A stretch of DNA of 64,000 bases from Mansonella perstans (Eukaryota > Nematoda > Chromadorea > Rhabditida > Onchocercidae). The stretch spans positions 496,001-560,000 of the forward strand of contig JBAMDO010000573.1 in NCBI GenBank assembly GCA_037074765.1, in the 5' to 3' direction. The notes beneath the pieces were generated by a model, which was given only the letters and a program-made list of their open reading frames with translations, had not been told where the DNA came from and did not search any database. This document shows positions 42,706-53,750 of this stretch, one piece after another; within the stretch, counting starts at the first letter, position 1, and each line of letters starts with the position of its first letter. Both the position numbers and the translations under genes were made by a program.

Positions 42706-43687
42706 CTAAAAATTTAACTAAAATACAAGAGTTAAATAGTTCATTCAAATGATCGTTGGAAGAGTGTCACTAAAAACAATTTCTCAAATTTTTTTGATTT
42801 TACTTCATGACTTTTTTTGGATTTTACTTCACTTCCAGTCCTACAATGCAAAAATACTTTTGTTATTAAATTTCATCTTTAAACAGCTGAATGATGAATT
42901 CCGAATAACGTTTGCATGGATTTATTCGTTGCGAATGAGCCATTCCTATCATTTTTGAATCGAAAGCTTGAAATTTAAGTCTCCGCAAGTGCACCACATT
43001 GAACAATTTGCGGAGAATATATAGTTCAAAGAACAAAAAGATTATAAGCTTTAAAACAAACATTAGATTCCTTATATGGAAGTTCATTGATACAATAGAT
43101 TGTATTCATTGACAAGACACCATCCTTGAAAACCTCAAAAATTCAATGACTCTTTTAGAAATATTCATAATTAAATGATTAAACTGCTAAAAGTGTTAAC
43201 AACATCAAATGGTAAGCACCTTACTCTTCACCTCGATTTTCAGACCAGTGAAACTTATCTGTAGAACCAGAATATAAGAATTGATTGGACTTGTTAATCA
43301 TCATAAAATAAAAAAAGTTTCACAAAAAATTTATTCAACAATAAAATTCATTAACTTTAATAATTAGCGAAAGGAACATATTTCCTACATATTATTACTG
43401 CAAAAAATCCAGGGAAATTATTAATCAAATCTTCTTTTAATACATACACAGACGATCTAGAATTTCGCTTTCACAGAAAATTATTCCCAAAAAGAAAGTA
43501 ATAATCACGCAATATCAGCTACTTATCATCTTGATCTTTAGCAGCAATATCCAGTTCCATGAAACTTGCGATGATATGTCAATCTTACTAAAATAAAGCG
43601 ATTTACATCACTTCCTAACCTAGAATGAAATCTGGAAAAACAGCTAAAATCAGAGATTTTAGGCTTCATTTCAAATCCTCGTACAAG
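42706..43687. other. WDR59 5' region, start exon not found
   Basis: WDR59 needs roughly 20 more N-terminal codons than its first recognised exon gives. Candidate open stretches on the minus strand at 43087-42866 and about 43300-43205 exist, but neither gives a donor in the phase required by the exon at 42705. Confidence 0.4.
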
Positions 43688-46542
43688 CTACAATTTGGTG
43701 CATACGAAGAATCCGCAATTATACTGATAACGCAACATCGATTTTTGATTGCAAGCATATAGCGCAGGAGTGGATCTGTCAGCGCGTTCATCGCGTTCAA
43801 ACCTGAAAAAAAATTTTTATTTGGTTTCTATAAAACATCGCTTCAGATCTCTCCGTCCAAATAAAAAAATTTTAATAATAAACAACCACATAAATTTTAA
43901 AGTTGTAGAAATTAAACTGGACCTAAAGTTTTTTTTCGTAATGTAATGGATAATTGAATCATATGGGAGTTCAATAGCACCCTCTGCTTCTCCATCAGCA
44001 AAATGAAAAGTAAGTGGTCCAAAATTGATCCAAAGACCGCCTTTTTTTAATATCCTTAAAATATTTCAAAGCAAGTATGATAAGCTGAAACATAGGGAGA
44101 AAATACTACTCAAAACTTCTTGTGCACTGATACAATTTAAAAAGTGAAAAGCGTGTTACTTATGGATCGTATCAATATAATCGAGTACATTGATGGCAGT
44201 ATCAATAAAAAAGATTGTTACAACAATGTCCCATCGCTCTGTGTCATTCTTCATTGCTTCCAAGAAATCACCCGCACACATTGAAAATTTATTTGGTCTC
44301 TAACAAAACAAAGAATGAAATAATCAAAATTTCTAAAAAGAACACAATTAAATTATTTGCACTTGCAAAAAAGCCTATTAAATATTTTATTAACCCTCCT
44401 GCGCTTTGTAATATATCAATTAAAAAAATGAAGAGAAAAAAGATAAAATTTTGCAGTTCATAATTCACTTAATAAGATTAATTCATAAAAATCAAGATTC
44501 CAAACATGCAGTAACTTACATCATCAGGCATTACAGGGCATACATCTGGGAAGAATACTGGTCTTAGCTGATCTCCATATGACCAATTATTACATGCGTC
44601 TAGCACAAAAGGATAAATCTTATGTTCGTTTGCCTGGAAAAGACAATTCTGCAATATTTTCGAAACACAATTTAAAATTACATTAAGAAATCGACACGTA
44701 TGAATGTTAAAATTTCCAATTCAATTCAGAACTACTAATTATAAATCTCAAAAGTATTCGAAACACTGAAAAAGTATAGAAAAAAAATTCTTCATTTTCA
44801 AACACCAATGAAAAACACCTTTTTGCATTTATTCAGGATGAAATTTGATGTGAGTAACATTAAAATCGAGAATTCATTTCCCTGAACGGAGAAACCTTCA
44901 GTAACAAGTTCCCAAACCAATCTTCCCAGTCCAGCGCCCGGAACCAGTACTTCAATATTCGATCGGTTTTCTTTGTCCGGAAAACGTTCACATAAAATTT
45001 GCATCGTATCGCTATAGCAACTTTTCCGCTCGGCTTCACCTTTAAACAGAACCTTTAAGTTAACTCGTTTCTCTTGCAGCATGGAAATGCAATGAGTTAT
45101 AACTTCAATGGAGAGTAATCTTACATGCTGAGCCCATCAAAATGTTTTTGAACTTCATGAAAAGTTCAGTCTTCCCAGACCGATGTCCGCAGGAATATTT
45201 ACAAATATATATAAATTCCTACTTAATGACTAATTAAAGCAGTGACTTAACTTTCGCAGAAACAAGAATGTGAAAAAGTTGCTCAAAAACAGAAAGTGAA
45301 AGCAATTTACTTAACTCAATTACTAAAAAGCAATAGTGATCACAGTTTAATTTTTTTGAATACCTTCACTGCTCCAATCCCTCATAATTTGTTTTAAGGT
45401 ACTTCGCACTTTCGACATGTAATGATCGTTGGATGGTCTCAATTGTGTCATCTGAACAGCAGTACGCAGAGCAAAATCATCTCCAAGCATGCTTACTCCG
45501 CATTCTATTATGTCTTTCAACACCCTATAAACAATCTCCATAAAGTATGGCGTAATAAAACCATTATTATTCTTTCAACACTTCGGAACTTTCGGAAATT
45601 TTTGAAACTGCCAACTGATTATACAAATAAATCACTTAGTAACGAATAAGAAATGAAACAGAAAAATAAATTTCAGTTAGAAATATGAAATATGACAACT
45701 ACTCAAGATTAAAGGTAAATAAGATTCACAAATCTACTTTTGATTATGAACAATGCATTCTTTCATTTTCACAAGATGGTACTGATAAGCTGGAGAAAGC
45801 GCCGTTTGCTGCTCTTCTGAGAGTTTCCTGGAAAAAAAAAAGAAACTGAAATCGGTTGATTAATGCATCGAAATTAAATCTGAATCCGAAAAATAATAGA
45901 ATTTTATCACTATTTTGTTTTTATTTGTCAAAAGGTGCTTGTTTTTGATGAGTTCTTCTTTCTAATGATTTTAACATAAGTGATTTTAAATAGTCCCTAC
46001 TAAAAGCAAAAAAAAAATCTAGTTAAAGTAAAGCTCTTGCATACTTTTCCTGCCCAATACACCAATTATCAAGAAACTACGAAAGATGACAGTAAGCTAA
46101 TCTTTATCAAAACTGCTTGAATTGGAAAACGTACTGGAATGAAGAGATACTCATGTGAATCCTGGTAATTCCATAACGTCGATAGAATAGCATTGCATTG
46201 AGGACCTTCTCTGTAGCAATAATTTCATCGTTTTCATTCTGTGAATTTCCTCTTTCACTTACACTTACAGTTCCATTTCCATGATTTCCTTCAGCACATA
46301 TAGTCTGAAATATTGCAGTAATACATATGCTATAATATGACCAATTCAAAAAACCAGTTTGCTTATCTCACGGTAACATTCCTGTAGTATAGTTCGCCAG
46401 AAGCAATTCACTGAAAAAAATGAGCTGCTTGCTTCAGCAGCTGTTTGGAATTTAACCTTAAAGTGGTTTGATTTGCAAAAATAATGGAAAAAACTATCAC
46501 CTTTTCAGCCTTTAGCTTCATCGATTCCTCGGCTTCGTCCAT
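43688..46542 (-). CDS. carnmt1: carnosine N-methyltransferase (CARNMT1 / UPF0586)
   Basis: Nine minus-strand exons join in phase: 46542-46501, 46304-46135, 45827-45738, 45524-45364, 45039-44819, 44633-44520, 44299-44160, 44054-43923, 43802-43688, giving 394 residues (human 409). The SAM-binding core is IEVLVPGAGLGRLVWEL. QGNEFSILMLLTSNFILNKC, QLRPVFFPDVCP, MCAGDFLEA, FFIDTAINVLDYIDTI and GGLWINFGPLTFHF follow, then a C-terminal strand ending NCGFFVCTKL; all follow the family order. The enzyme methylates carnosine to anserine, and related X-His dipeptides, using SAM, in cytosol and nucleus. The natural substrate in nematodes is not clear. The acceptor of the fifth exon (TTTAAAG at 45040) was chosen by homology; one eight codons upstream also keeps frame. 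Confidence 0.92.
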
Positions 46543-47243
46543 AAATTATAATGAAATATGGAATTTATTAGAACAAGAAATACCTTCACTGAAACGCAGA
46601 TAACATAAAAAATTTGAAATTTTTAAATAACTTGGTTAAATAAACTCTACAGTGGTGTAAAATTCAAATAACATTTCTGATGTTTCAAATTCGTAAAGAT
46701 AAACGCATTGTCAACGACACGCAAGTAATATATGAAGTATAGATCAGATAATGCACAGAAATTAAAAACTTTATTTCTAATATTTTTTATTTCCAATCAC
46801 GACAAAAATACAATGGCATCAATCTTAGCATTATACATCATTTTTTTTTCCTTAGCATTATACATCAATTTTAAAAACAGTTTTACCTGCAATAAAAAAC
46901 TTTATCAACTTTGTAAATGTTTACTTTAACGCCAGCTGGAGTGCCGAAATTGCAAAGAGAAAATCTACTGAAATTCAAATCCGTCATGTTTTATTTTCAT
47001 ATCATTAAGAATTCCATTGATGAAACTGATGTAAAAGTTTATGAGAAGAAACTGACATAATTGGAACTATAACAGAAATGATGTAATAACAAGCTGTACT
47101 AAGTTCTCGCACAATGTACATCACAGAACAGAGAAAAATTTTTGTGATTTAAAAATTTCTTCTCGCTTCCTTATCGAAATGATTAGATTTGATAAATCAT
47201 TTAAATACGAATAATTCCGGCTCTCGACTTGATATGGTTGTTT
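46543..47243. other. intergenic between CARNMT1 and mL43
   Basis: 700 bases between co-oriented genes. A short direct repeat of CTTAGCATTATACATCA occurs at about 46826 and 46853, with a T run between the copies. No gene was recognised. Confidence 0.6.
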
Positions 47244-48421
47244 CTAAGCATGCTTCCTATGTATAAGATTTGGATGAGAAAGACTAGTTACTTCCATAGG
47301 ATCTGGTGGGTCTCCTTTCCATTTGCTATAAACTTTAAATACATCATGCCCAATAGTTTCTGTATTCCACAGTTGCAAGCCACGTGGTAGTATCGTTTTC
47401 ACTCCTCGCTTACGGCCTGAAAATTCAATTATTGAACTGAGAAGTGTTTGAACTGAAACGCTGAGAGATGAGCCAATTTGAAAAATCAGAACTATATCTT
47501 CAATTGCAATTTAACATCTTCACCTTTAACGTAGTCTCCACCGATAGCCATTTCTTCCACAAATGATAACACTTGATGCTTGGTCTTCCAGTCACAACGC
47601 CGTTTTCTTATGCGCTGGTGTTCATATCTGAATAATTTATTTAAATAAATGTAACTAAAAAAACTTGTGCTGATCAGATTTTTTCTTTAAAATCATGCCA
47701 AGATAGGTACATAACAATGATGACGCAGAATCAACATATAAGATGAATATTATAAAACATAACAAACAAACTTACAATCCAATCACAAATGGATCGCAAT
47801 CAACATGAGTTCGAGATAATTTTATCATAATATGCGGATTATTTTTCCTGTAAAAAAGAAGGAAAATTCATGGAAAAATCGCAAATTATCAGAATTTTAT
47901 AGAGAAATAGCAAATACTAGAAATTTTTTGGAAAATTTTTCATGTAGTTTAACAAAAAATTCTATAAAATAAGATTTCCACAAATTTCTTATACTTACTT
48001 CTTATATTTCATAACAAAAAAGACAGTCATGGATCTCGAATAAACCAAATGTTTAGTAAACAGCATGATCAGCAAGAATTTTATGATCTGGGTAATGTTA
48101 ATGAACAGAAATTTGAGCTCAGAAAAAATTAACAATTTAAAAATTCGAAAAAGGTAATCCATTCTCATTAACCCAGAAAACTGAAAAAAATTGAAAAGCA
48201 AGATCGAATATATTTCGATGTCCTCTGTAAAGACAAAATTTAATCAATATAATATCAAACCTTATCAATGGCAAATACTCCTCTACAAATTCCTCGACAC
48301 CTTGACTTCTAAGTTTATTGTGAGTCCAACCAATTTCCAGACCTTTGCAATGTCTTACAAATTGTATCATATTGGCAGTAAAACCATTTTGCGGCTGCAT
48401 ACCACGCAAGAAAACTGACAT
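47244..48421 (-). CDS. mrpl-43: mitochondrial ribosomal protein mL43
   Basis: Four minus-strand exons join in phase: 48421-48261, 47847-47776, 47627-47524, 47416-47244, giving 169 residues. Family features: IQFVRHCKGLEIGWTHNKLR (strand region), then GVEEFVEEYLPL, KNNPHIMIKLSRTHVDCDPF in place of the vertebrate NPGVVIYV segment, and GLYEHQRIRKR aligning with AEYLNG and following residues. It belongs to the thioredoxin-like L51/S25/CI-B8 fold and sits in the mitochondrial large ribosomal subunit. An acceptor (GCTACAG) lies about ten bases before the ATG, compatible with trans-splicing. The C-terminus continues past PPDPMEVTSL to end HPNLIHRKHA. Confidence 0.88.
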
Positions 48422-49117
48422 TGTAGTTTTTCTGTAGCTTTACTAAGAAAGTGTTCAAACAGTAGAGCAGAAAAACATTCGATACCTTCAAATAAACAGT
48501 TTATAAGATCAAATGTTCCAGTTATATGATCACGAAACAGTTCAGCTCCACCTTTGTTTTAAAAATAATCGCTTTCTTGAAGTAGAGTTTCCAGTAAAAT
48601 TGTTACTGTAAAAGAAAAATGCAAATTAAATAAAATATTTATTTGAGGTTGAAAGAACCGCAAAAAAACCATACAAAACCCGCAGAAAAATGTCGGAATC
48701 CTTGAAAAATGTGAAAATGAAAAAATTCTAAAAGTGGTATCACATACTGCAACACAATCCAACTAACAATTCTATGTTTTTGGAAAGAAAACAGAGATAG
48801 TTTTAAAATAAAAAGTTTTAAAACTGAACAGCTGACATAGGAAGCCAATAAGAAAATTAAGGAATGAAAGAGAAATTTATAAGAAAATTATTCATGAAAC
48901 CCGACTTTAATATGAATAAAATCATAAAAAAACACAAGAAGGCTTATATAAAATATAAATTGGTATAGAGAATACTAAATTGAAAACTTTGAAGGAATTG
49001 AAAATAGAATTTTTTGTTTATCTGCTCGATTTCCTCTTAAGACGAAAAATTATCTTTTCATACGAACTATAATTAGAAATAAACATAACAAAGATTAATA
49101 GAGTTTGGAATTGAAAA
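48422..49117. other. intergenic between mL43 and MED10
   Basis: 695 bases with AT-rich low-information ORFs on the minus strand. Nothing was recognised. Confidence 0.55.
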
Positions 49118-49906
49118 TTAATCACTAGCATCCTCACTATAATTTTCATGCTGTGGAGAAGCATCTTTTCTGTCTCGTAAATTTCGATATAAAATCATAT
49201 CATTTGGCATTTCTTCACCGAGTTCCTTCAGGAGCATTGCACGAAACTTCTTGTACATTTCAATTTTACCGTTCATCTGGAATGCAGTTTGGATAGAAGA
49301 AAGAAATCGATCTGCTATTTCAACTCTAGTTTGAGAACAGAGAATTAAAGTGACAAAAGAATTCACAAATCAAAACTTATCACCTCTTTGTTTTTGTTCA
49401 GTGTCCTTTCTAAACATTCTTTTGTATAAAGTTGAGGATTTTTTCCTTGATCCAAATATTCAAGCAATTCAAGAGGTATTTTGATATCCATAAATTGGCT
49501 TTTTAAATGGTCCAACTCCTGAATAAAAGTTCTACTTTGCTACACATAACTTTGAATAGCTTATCTGGAAACATGAATTTGAAAAAATATTATTTTGCTT
49601 TGTATTTGGAAAAAAGTTTTTTACGTGAAGTCCGGATATAAGAGTATGGATTTTCTGATTTAATGGTTCCTGACTTCGAGTTGTGAAATCACTAGCAATC
49701 ACGCCCAACTGTCGTGCATTCTCCTGCAAAATAAAACATATCAAATGTAAAAATATAAAGATATTTTCTGTCTAAACAGATAAAAATGAATAAACTGAAA
49801 CCTGGAAATTTTCCAGAGTTTGTTCCAATTGATTATAACGCGTATCAGTTGCTGTTTCTTGTAGAACTGAAGCGTTTGACATCGATCCTATCAAAGACGG
49901 ATCCAT
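49118..49906 (-). CDS. mdt-10: Mediator complex subunit 10 (MED10)
   Basis: Four minus-strand exons, all phase 0: 49906-49802, 49723-49625, 49518-49384, 49276-49118, giving 165 residues (human MED10 about 135). Conserved order: RYNQLEQTLENFQENARQLG, then SDFTTRSQEPLNQKIHTLIS, then IPLELLEYLDQGKNPQLYTK, ECLERTLNKNKE, and IEMYKKFRAMLLKELGEEMP. It is a middle-module subunit of Mediator, bridging activators to RNA polymerase II. An acceptor (TTATTTTAG) lies 12 bases before the ATG. The start is less than 200 bases after the stop of the TRIAP1 gene on the same strand. The C-terminal tail (DASPQHENYSEDASD) is acidic and extra to the core. Confidence 0.95.
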
Positions 49907-50095
49907 TGGTTTTAAATCTAAAATAATGTCAGTAAAAACCAATTTTCTCACAAAAAACAACTTACGCAACGCACAAACTGTGATTTCAGAAGAGTTTAGG
50001 CAGCAGATAATGTATCCGATGCAGTGTGTTGAATGAAAAGCAATGAGAACGGAAGCAAATGATTAAGTAAAACAGCGATGGAAGGTGTACTTGAG

Positions 50096-50953
50096 TTATT
50101 TATCAGCAGTTTGAGAATCCTTCAGCAAATCGTCTTTTGTATTCAGCACGTCTTTTCGAAGTTCGTTAAGATCGATATCGCAAACTTTATTCTTTTCAAG
50201 ATTCTGTGATTGCTATTATCAGTTAAATGATAATGTACTGAGGAGCCTGATATGTACATAAAACTTTTTACATAAAAAAAAGAAAATACCTTTTCAATAC
50301 AATGTCGATATGTCTCGTGCAAACGATCGCAGGGATTTGAAATCGCTGACGTTTCAGTACTAATAAATTTTTCGAAGAAATCAGAGAAACACTTGTCGTA
50401 TGCCTATAAGTATGTTGCTGGTGAAAGATTAGAAAGCAATGGCTTTTTTTAACTAAATACATTACAATTGCTGCTTATTACTTGTCAAATAGCGTACAAT
50501 TTATTAACAAGAATTTATGGAATTCTTATAAAAACATAATTTTGTGGTAATATATAAGAATTCAAAGTAATACAACTTTATTACATTTTATCATAGTTCA
50601 GCTCTTAGTTGCAAGGTACAGTACATTATGAATTTTATTTTATCCTCAACAGGACTACATAGCAAATGTATTAAAATTTTAATTTTTAAATAAATAAATG
50701 ACTTATAAAAATTACCCTCAGCTAATCAATACATTCAATCTGATAGAATCTACAAAAGTGATTGATTAATTAGCACAACAGAATGAACACATGTAATGAC
50801 TGTAACATGTTGGCATCTTATGCAACACGAATGGATGTATGCAAGAAGCCAATGTATCACTCCTGCTGAAATTTCAACAATGTAGAAAGAATAGCTAACT
50901 TGTTTCAATTTGTCACACTCTGGGAAAATGCTCGGCATATACCGCTCTGTCAT
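50096..50953 (-). CDS. triap1: TRIAP1/Mdm35 twin CX9C protein
   Basis: Three minus-strand exons, all phase 0: 50953-50900, 50403-50290, 50203-50096, giving 91 residues (human TRIAP1 76). Two CX9C pairs are exact: C13-C23 (CDKLKQAYDKC) and C43-C53 (CDRLHETYRHC). Between them lies FSDFFEKFI, matching the TRIAP1/Mdm35 core. These proteins fold in the intermembrane space by the Mia40 route and pair with PRELI-domain proteins to move phosphatidic acid between mitochondrial membranes. The C-terminus (KNKVCDIDLNELRKDVLN) is longer than in human. It is the first gene of a co-oriented minus-strand series. Confidence 0.92.
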
Positions 50954-51919
50954 ATCTCATTCACAGTAATCGTATGCATCCTGCACTTTTTCCTTCTCTT
51001 ACTAGCACCTGTAATAGTATTTTAAAATTAAAGTTTAAGATTTTAAATCAAAATTCCCGAAAATGAAAAGGTTACTTATCAACTTCTCCTACACAACATC
51101 TTACTTCATTGTTAGCAACTTGAACTGTTACCCATCATCGATACATAATCGTCGCAACAGTCACAATTGACGTGATTCGTTTTTCCTGTTAACTTGATTC
51201 GTTTTTCCCATTAACTTGATTCGTTTTTCCTATTAACTTGATCCGTTTTTCCTGATAATTTAATTCGTTTTTCCTATTAACTTGATTCGTTTTTCCTGTT
51301 GACTTGATTCGTTTTTCCTATTAACTTGATTCGTTTTTCCTATTAACTTGATCCGTTTTTCCTGATAATTTAATTCGTTTTTCCTATTAACTTGATTCGT
51401 TTTTCCTATTAAATTGATTCATTTTTCCTGTTAACTTGATTCGTTTATTCGAAACGTGCAAGTTATTTCTCGAACTGTTGTCTTGAATTTTAGCATTCGC
51501 TGTAACAATAAACAGAAAATACGGAAGAACTATGGAATGATAGATGTGGAATTGAATTGAATCAATGTTTATTTTGAAGCGACTTGGCCAAGGCTTGTAA
51601 GTATTTATCAAATTTTGGAGTTCCATTTCTGGGCTGAAAATTGCCAGATTGGTTTTCGATTCTCGATTTCCTTTCAAATTTCAATTTGCGTAAATTCTCT
51701 CTGGTCTACAGATTGTGAGTTCGGTTCCCTGTTTACGTTATGTTCAGTTTATTTTGATAGTCTTTTTTTTAGATCAAATTAAATGGAAGACAATGAGCAT
51801 TACAGAATTTTTTTCCACTTTTTCACTTTCAATATCTGTATCTATCCGTTCATTTATGTATAAGCAGAAAATTGCACAAAATTCAAATGAATTGAGGATT
51901 TGTTTGCAGCAGCGTAAGA
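50954..51919. promoter_or_regulatory. divergent intergenic region of TRIAP1 and MRPL47
   Basis: This interval separates two genes transcribed away from each other, so it should contain both promoters. Its centre is a 22-bp minisatellite. No individual promoter element could be assigned. Confidence 0.5.
51172..51450. repeat. 22-bp minisatellite with higher-order pattern
   Basis: Twelve full units and one partial unit of a 22-base motif (core TTGATTCGTTTTTCCTATTA plus AC). Units at 51238-51281 carry two linked variants (TTGATCCG... ending TGATAAT, then TTAATTCG...). The same pair recurs at 51348-51391, that is a 110-base super-repeat of five units. The motif is T-rich on the plus strand. Confidence 0.95.
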
Positions 51920-53189
51920 ATGCCTACGCTAACTTTTTGCACAGCAAAGCTAGATACAACTGTCCCGGAAGGTCTACGTGAATTCTTTGATGACCCGGCT
52001 AATTACGGTAAGGATGAACTTGATGAGAAGCACAAGCCTGGTCGTCCGTGGAGTAAGGATGAATTAAGATTAAAATCAAATCCCGATCTTCATAAGTTAT
52101 GGTAAGGAACTGAGGTTAAATTCGTTACTTTCTTTAATGCGATTATTTCTCCGCTTTTTAGAGAATTAAGGAGTTTCATAGTTGCCTTTAAGAGAATTAT
52201 GGAATTTCTCGCTTTTCAGGTACATACTGTTAAAGGAACGCAATATGCTGCTGACAATGCAAGAAGCATGTGTTCAGAAAGCACGTCGCATGCCTAATCC
52301 TGATCGAATTGAAAAAGTTGCTGAGGTTATTTCTTGGCTTTGATGAATTATATCGTGAATTGTAAAATCAACTTCCGTTAGAATTTTTGTACTTGAAAAG
52401 ATCCAAAAAAACTTTTAAAACTTTGAATTAGTTGGAAAAGCTAACTTCAGCTACCTTTTTTAAATTTTCGGTGATTCACAGAAAGTATACAGTTTGCACG
52501 TTTTAGTTGTAGTAGCAAAGGTAAAGTCATTTTGACATTTTAGAGCATGTGTAATCTGGAATCAGTAGTACATGAACGTAATGATGCCTATTTTCGCCTT
52601 GAAACAGGAGATGGTGCAGACCCACCAATGCGAACTGTCACATCTTTTGCAGGCTTTACTTATCAGTTTGTATTAATATTGTTATTTTTTTTGCTGGATT
52701 ATTTGTATTTATCCTTGTTTTCTCTTTTTTAGATCTTTTCCTATTTAAAAGTTCTTTGTAAATCAATATTTTCTATTTAGGAAACGTGCCACAGAACATC
52801 TTACTCCCCCCGATGAGCACAATAAAAAAGAATATGAAGTACCTTATCTCGACGATGATGCTTATTTAATGCAAAAATTATGGGCTGAAAAAGACCATGC
52901 GAAGCAACGTGACGCTTTAGATGATGAAGTAAGACGAAAGCGACTTACTAAAGATCAAGTGAGGAATTCTTGATATTTTTTTTTGTTGATTTTAATCTTT
53001 TTATAGATCAACATAAAAACAGTACTCACTCGATTAAATATCAGTGAGAAATTGTAATAGTTTGATTAAATTTAATTAAGTATTAACCATTATTGGAAAT
53101 CTTCATTGCAGATAAAACATCGACGCTCAGCCCGCTCTTATATCAGTGACATTTCTCAGCTTAAAGAAGTGAAAAAACTTGTCTCATAG
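51920..53189 (+). CDS. mrpl-47: mitochondrial ribosomal protein MRPL47 (uL29m)
   Basis: Five exons join in phase: 51920-52101, 52220-52316, 52544-52665, 52781-52958, 53112-53189, giving 218 residues. The core is [20 protein letters not shown], then [28 protein letters not shown] segment, and [16 protein letters not shown], all as in MRPL47 homologues. It is part of the mitochondrial large subunit near the exit tunnel. A TTTGCAG acceptor lies ten bases before the ATG. The N-terminus ([11 protein letters not shown]) is short for a presequence, so an upstream exon cannot be excluded, but the acceptor fits trans-splicing. The C-terminus is charged and probably helical ([19 protein letters not shown]). 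Confidence 0.92.
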
Positions 53190-53750
53190 TATAAGTTCTG
53201 TATTTAATTTCACAAATTTGTATTCACAGTTTTTGTGTCTCTACTTGATACTGTTACATCTGGCTACTGTGAGTGATAAAAGGTCATAGAACTTGACTTT
53301 GTTACATTGTGTCAGCTTTTTCATTCTTCTGAGGTCCATCTCAATCCCGACCTCCAATTCACAAAAAAAATAACATCTAAAAATACGTTTTTTTTTTTAG
53401 ACTTGCACAGATTTGGTTTTGGTTATTCTCTTCCAAGTGAACTGGGATTAGCTTCTTTCTAACTGGGATAATTCATGAAACTATGAAGCCTTCCTTGAAT
53501 GGCAATTTCCAATTCACATGGAATTTGAAATTGTTCAATATAGCCGATAACCTAGTATCTCTGTATCATATTTAATATTCTGGTCCTTTTAAATATGCTT
53601 TTATTACAAGAAACAAGAATGGTGCAGTTGTTGAAATGTTGTGCCACATCACCCTAGCAACCGTCATTTGTCTCAATCAAGTTGTCGTCATTGGTAGTTG
53701 ATATATTATTGAACATACATTCTTTCTGGCTAGCTAGATTTGCTGTAAAA
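53190..53750 (+). promoter_or_regulatory. intergenic, MRPL47 3' flank and IFT56 promoter
   Basis: 560 bases between co-oriented genes. It contains the X-box-like site at 53648-53661. No ORF was recognised. Confidence 0.55.
53648..53661 (+). promoter_or_regulatory. X-box-like site (RFX/DAF-19) before IFT56
   Basis: ATCACCCTAGCAAC matches the nematode ciliary X-box form RYYNYY-N(1-3)-RRNRAC (ATCACC, spacer CT, AGCAAC). It ends 90 bases before the IFT56 ATG, within the range usual for C. elegans ciliary genes. The gene's ciliary identity makes a chance match less likely; no binding is shown. Confidence 0.6.

Noticed and set aside
51172..51450. CRISPR-like array
   Set aside because: Repeats are directly head to tail at 22 bases with no unique spacers; it is a minisatellite in a eukaryotic genome.
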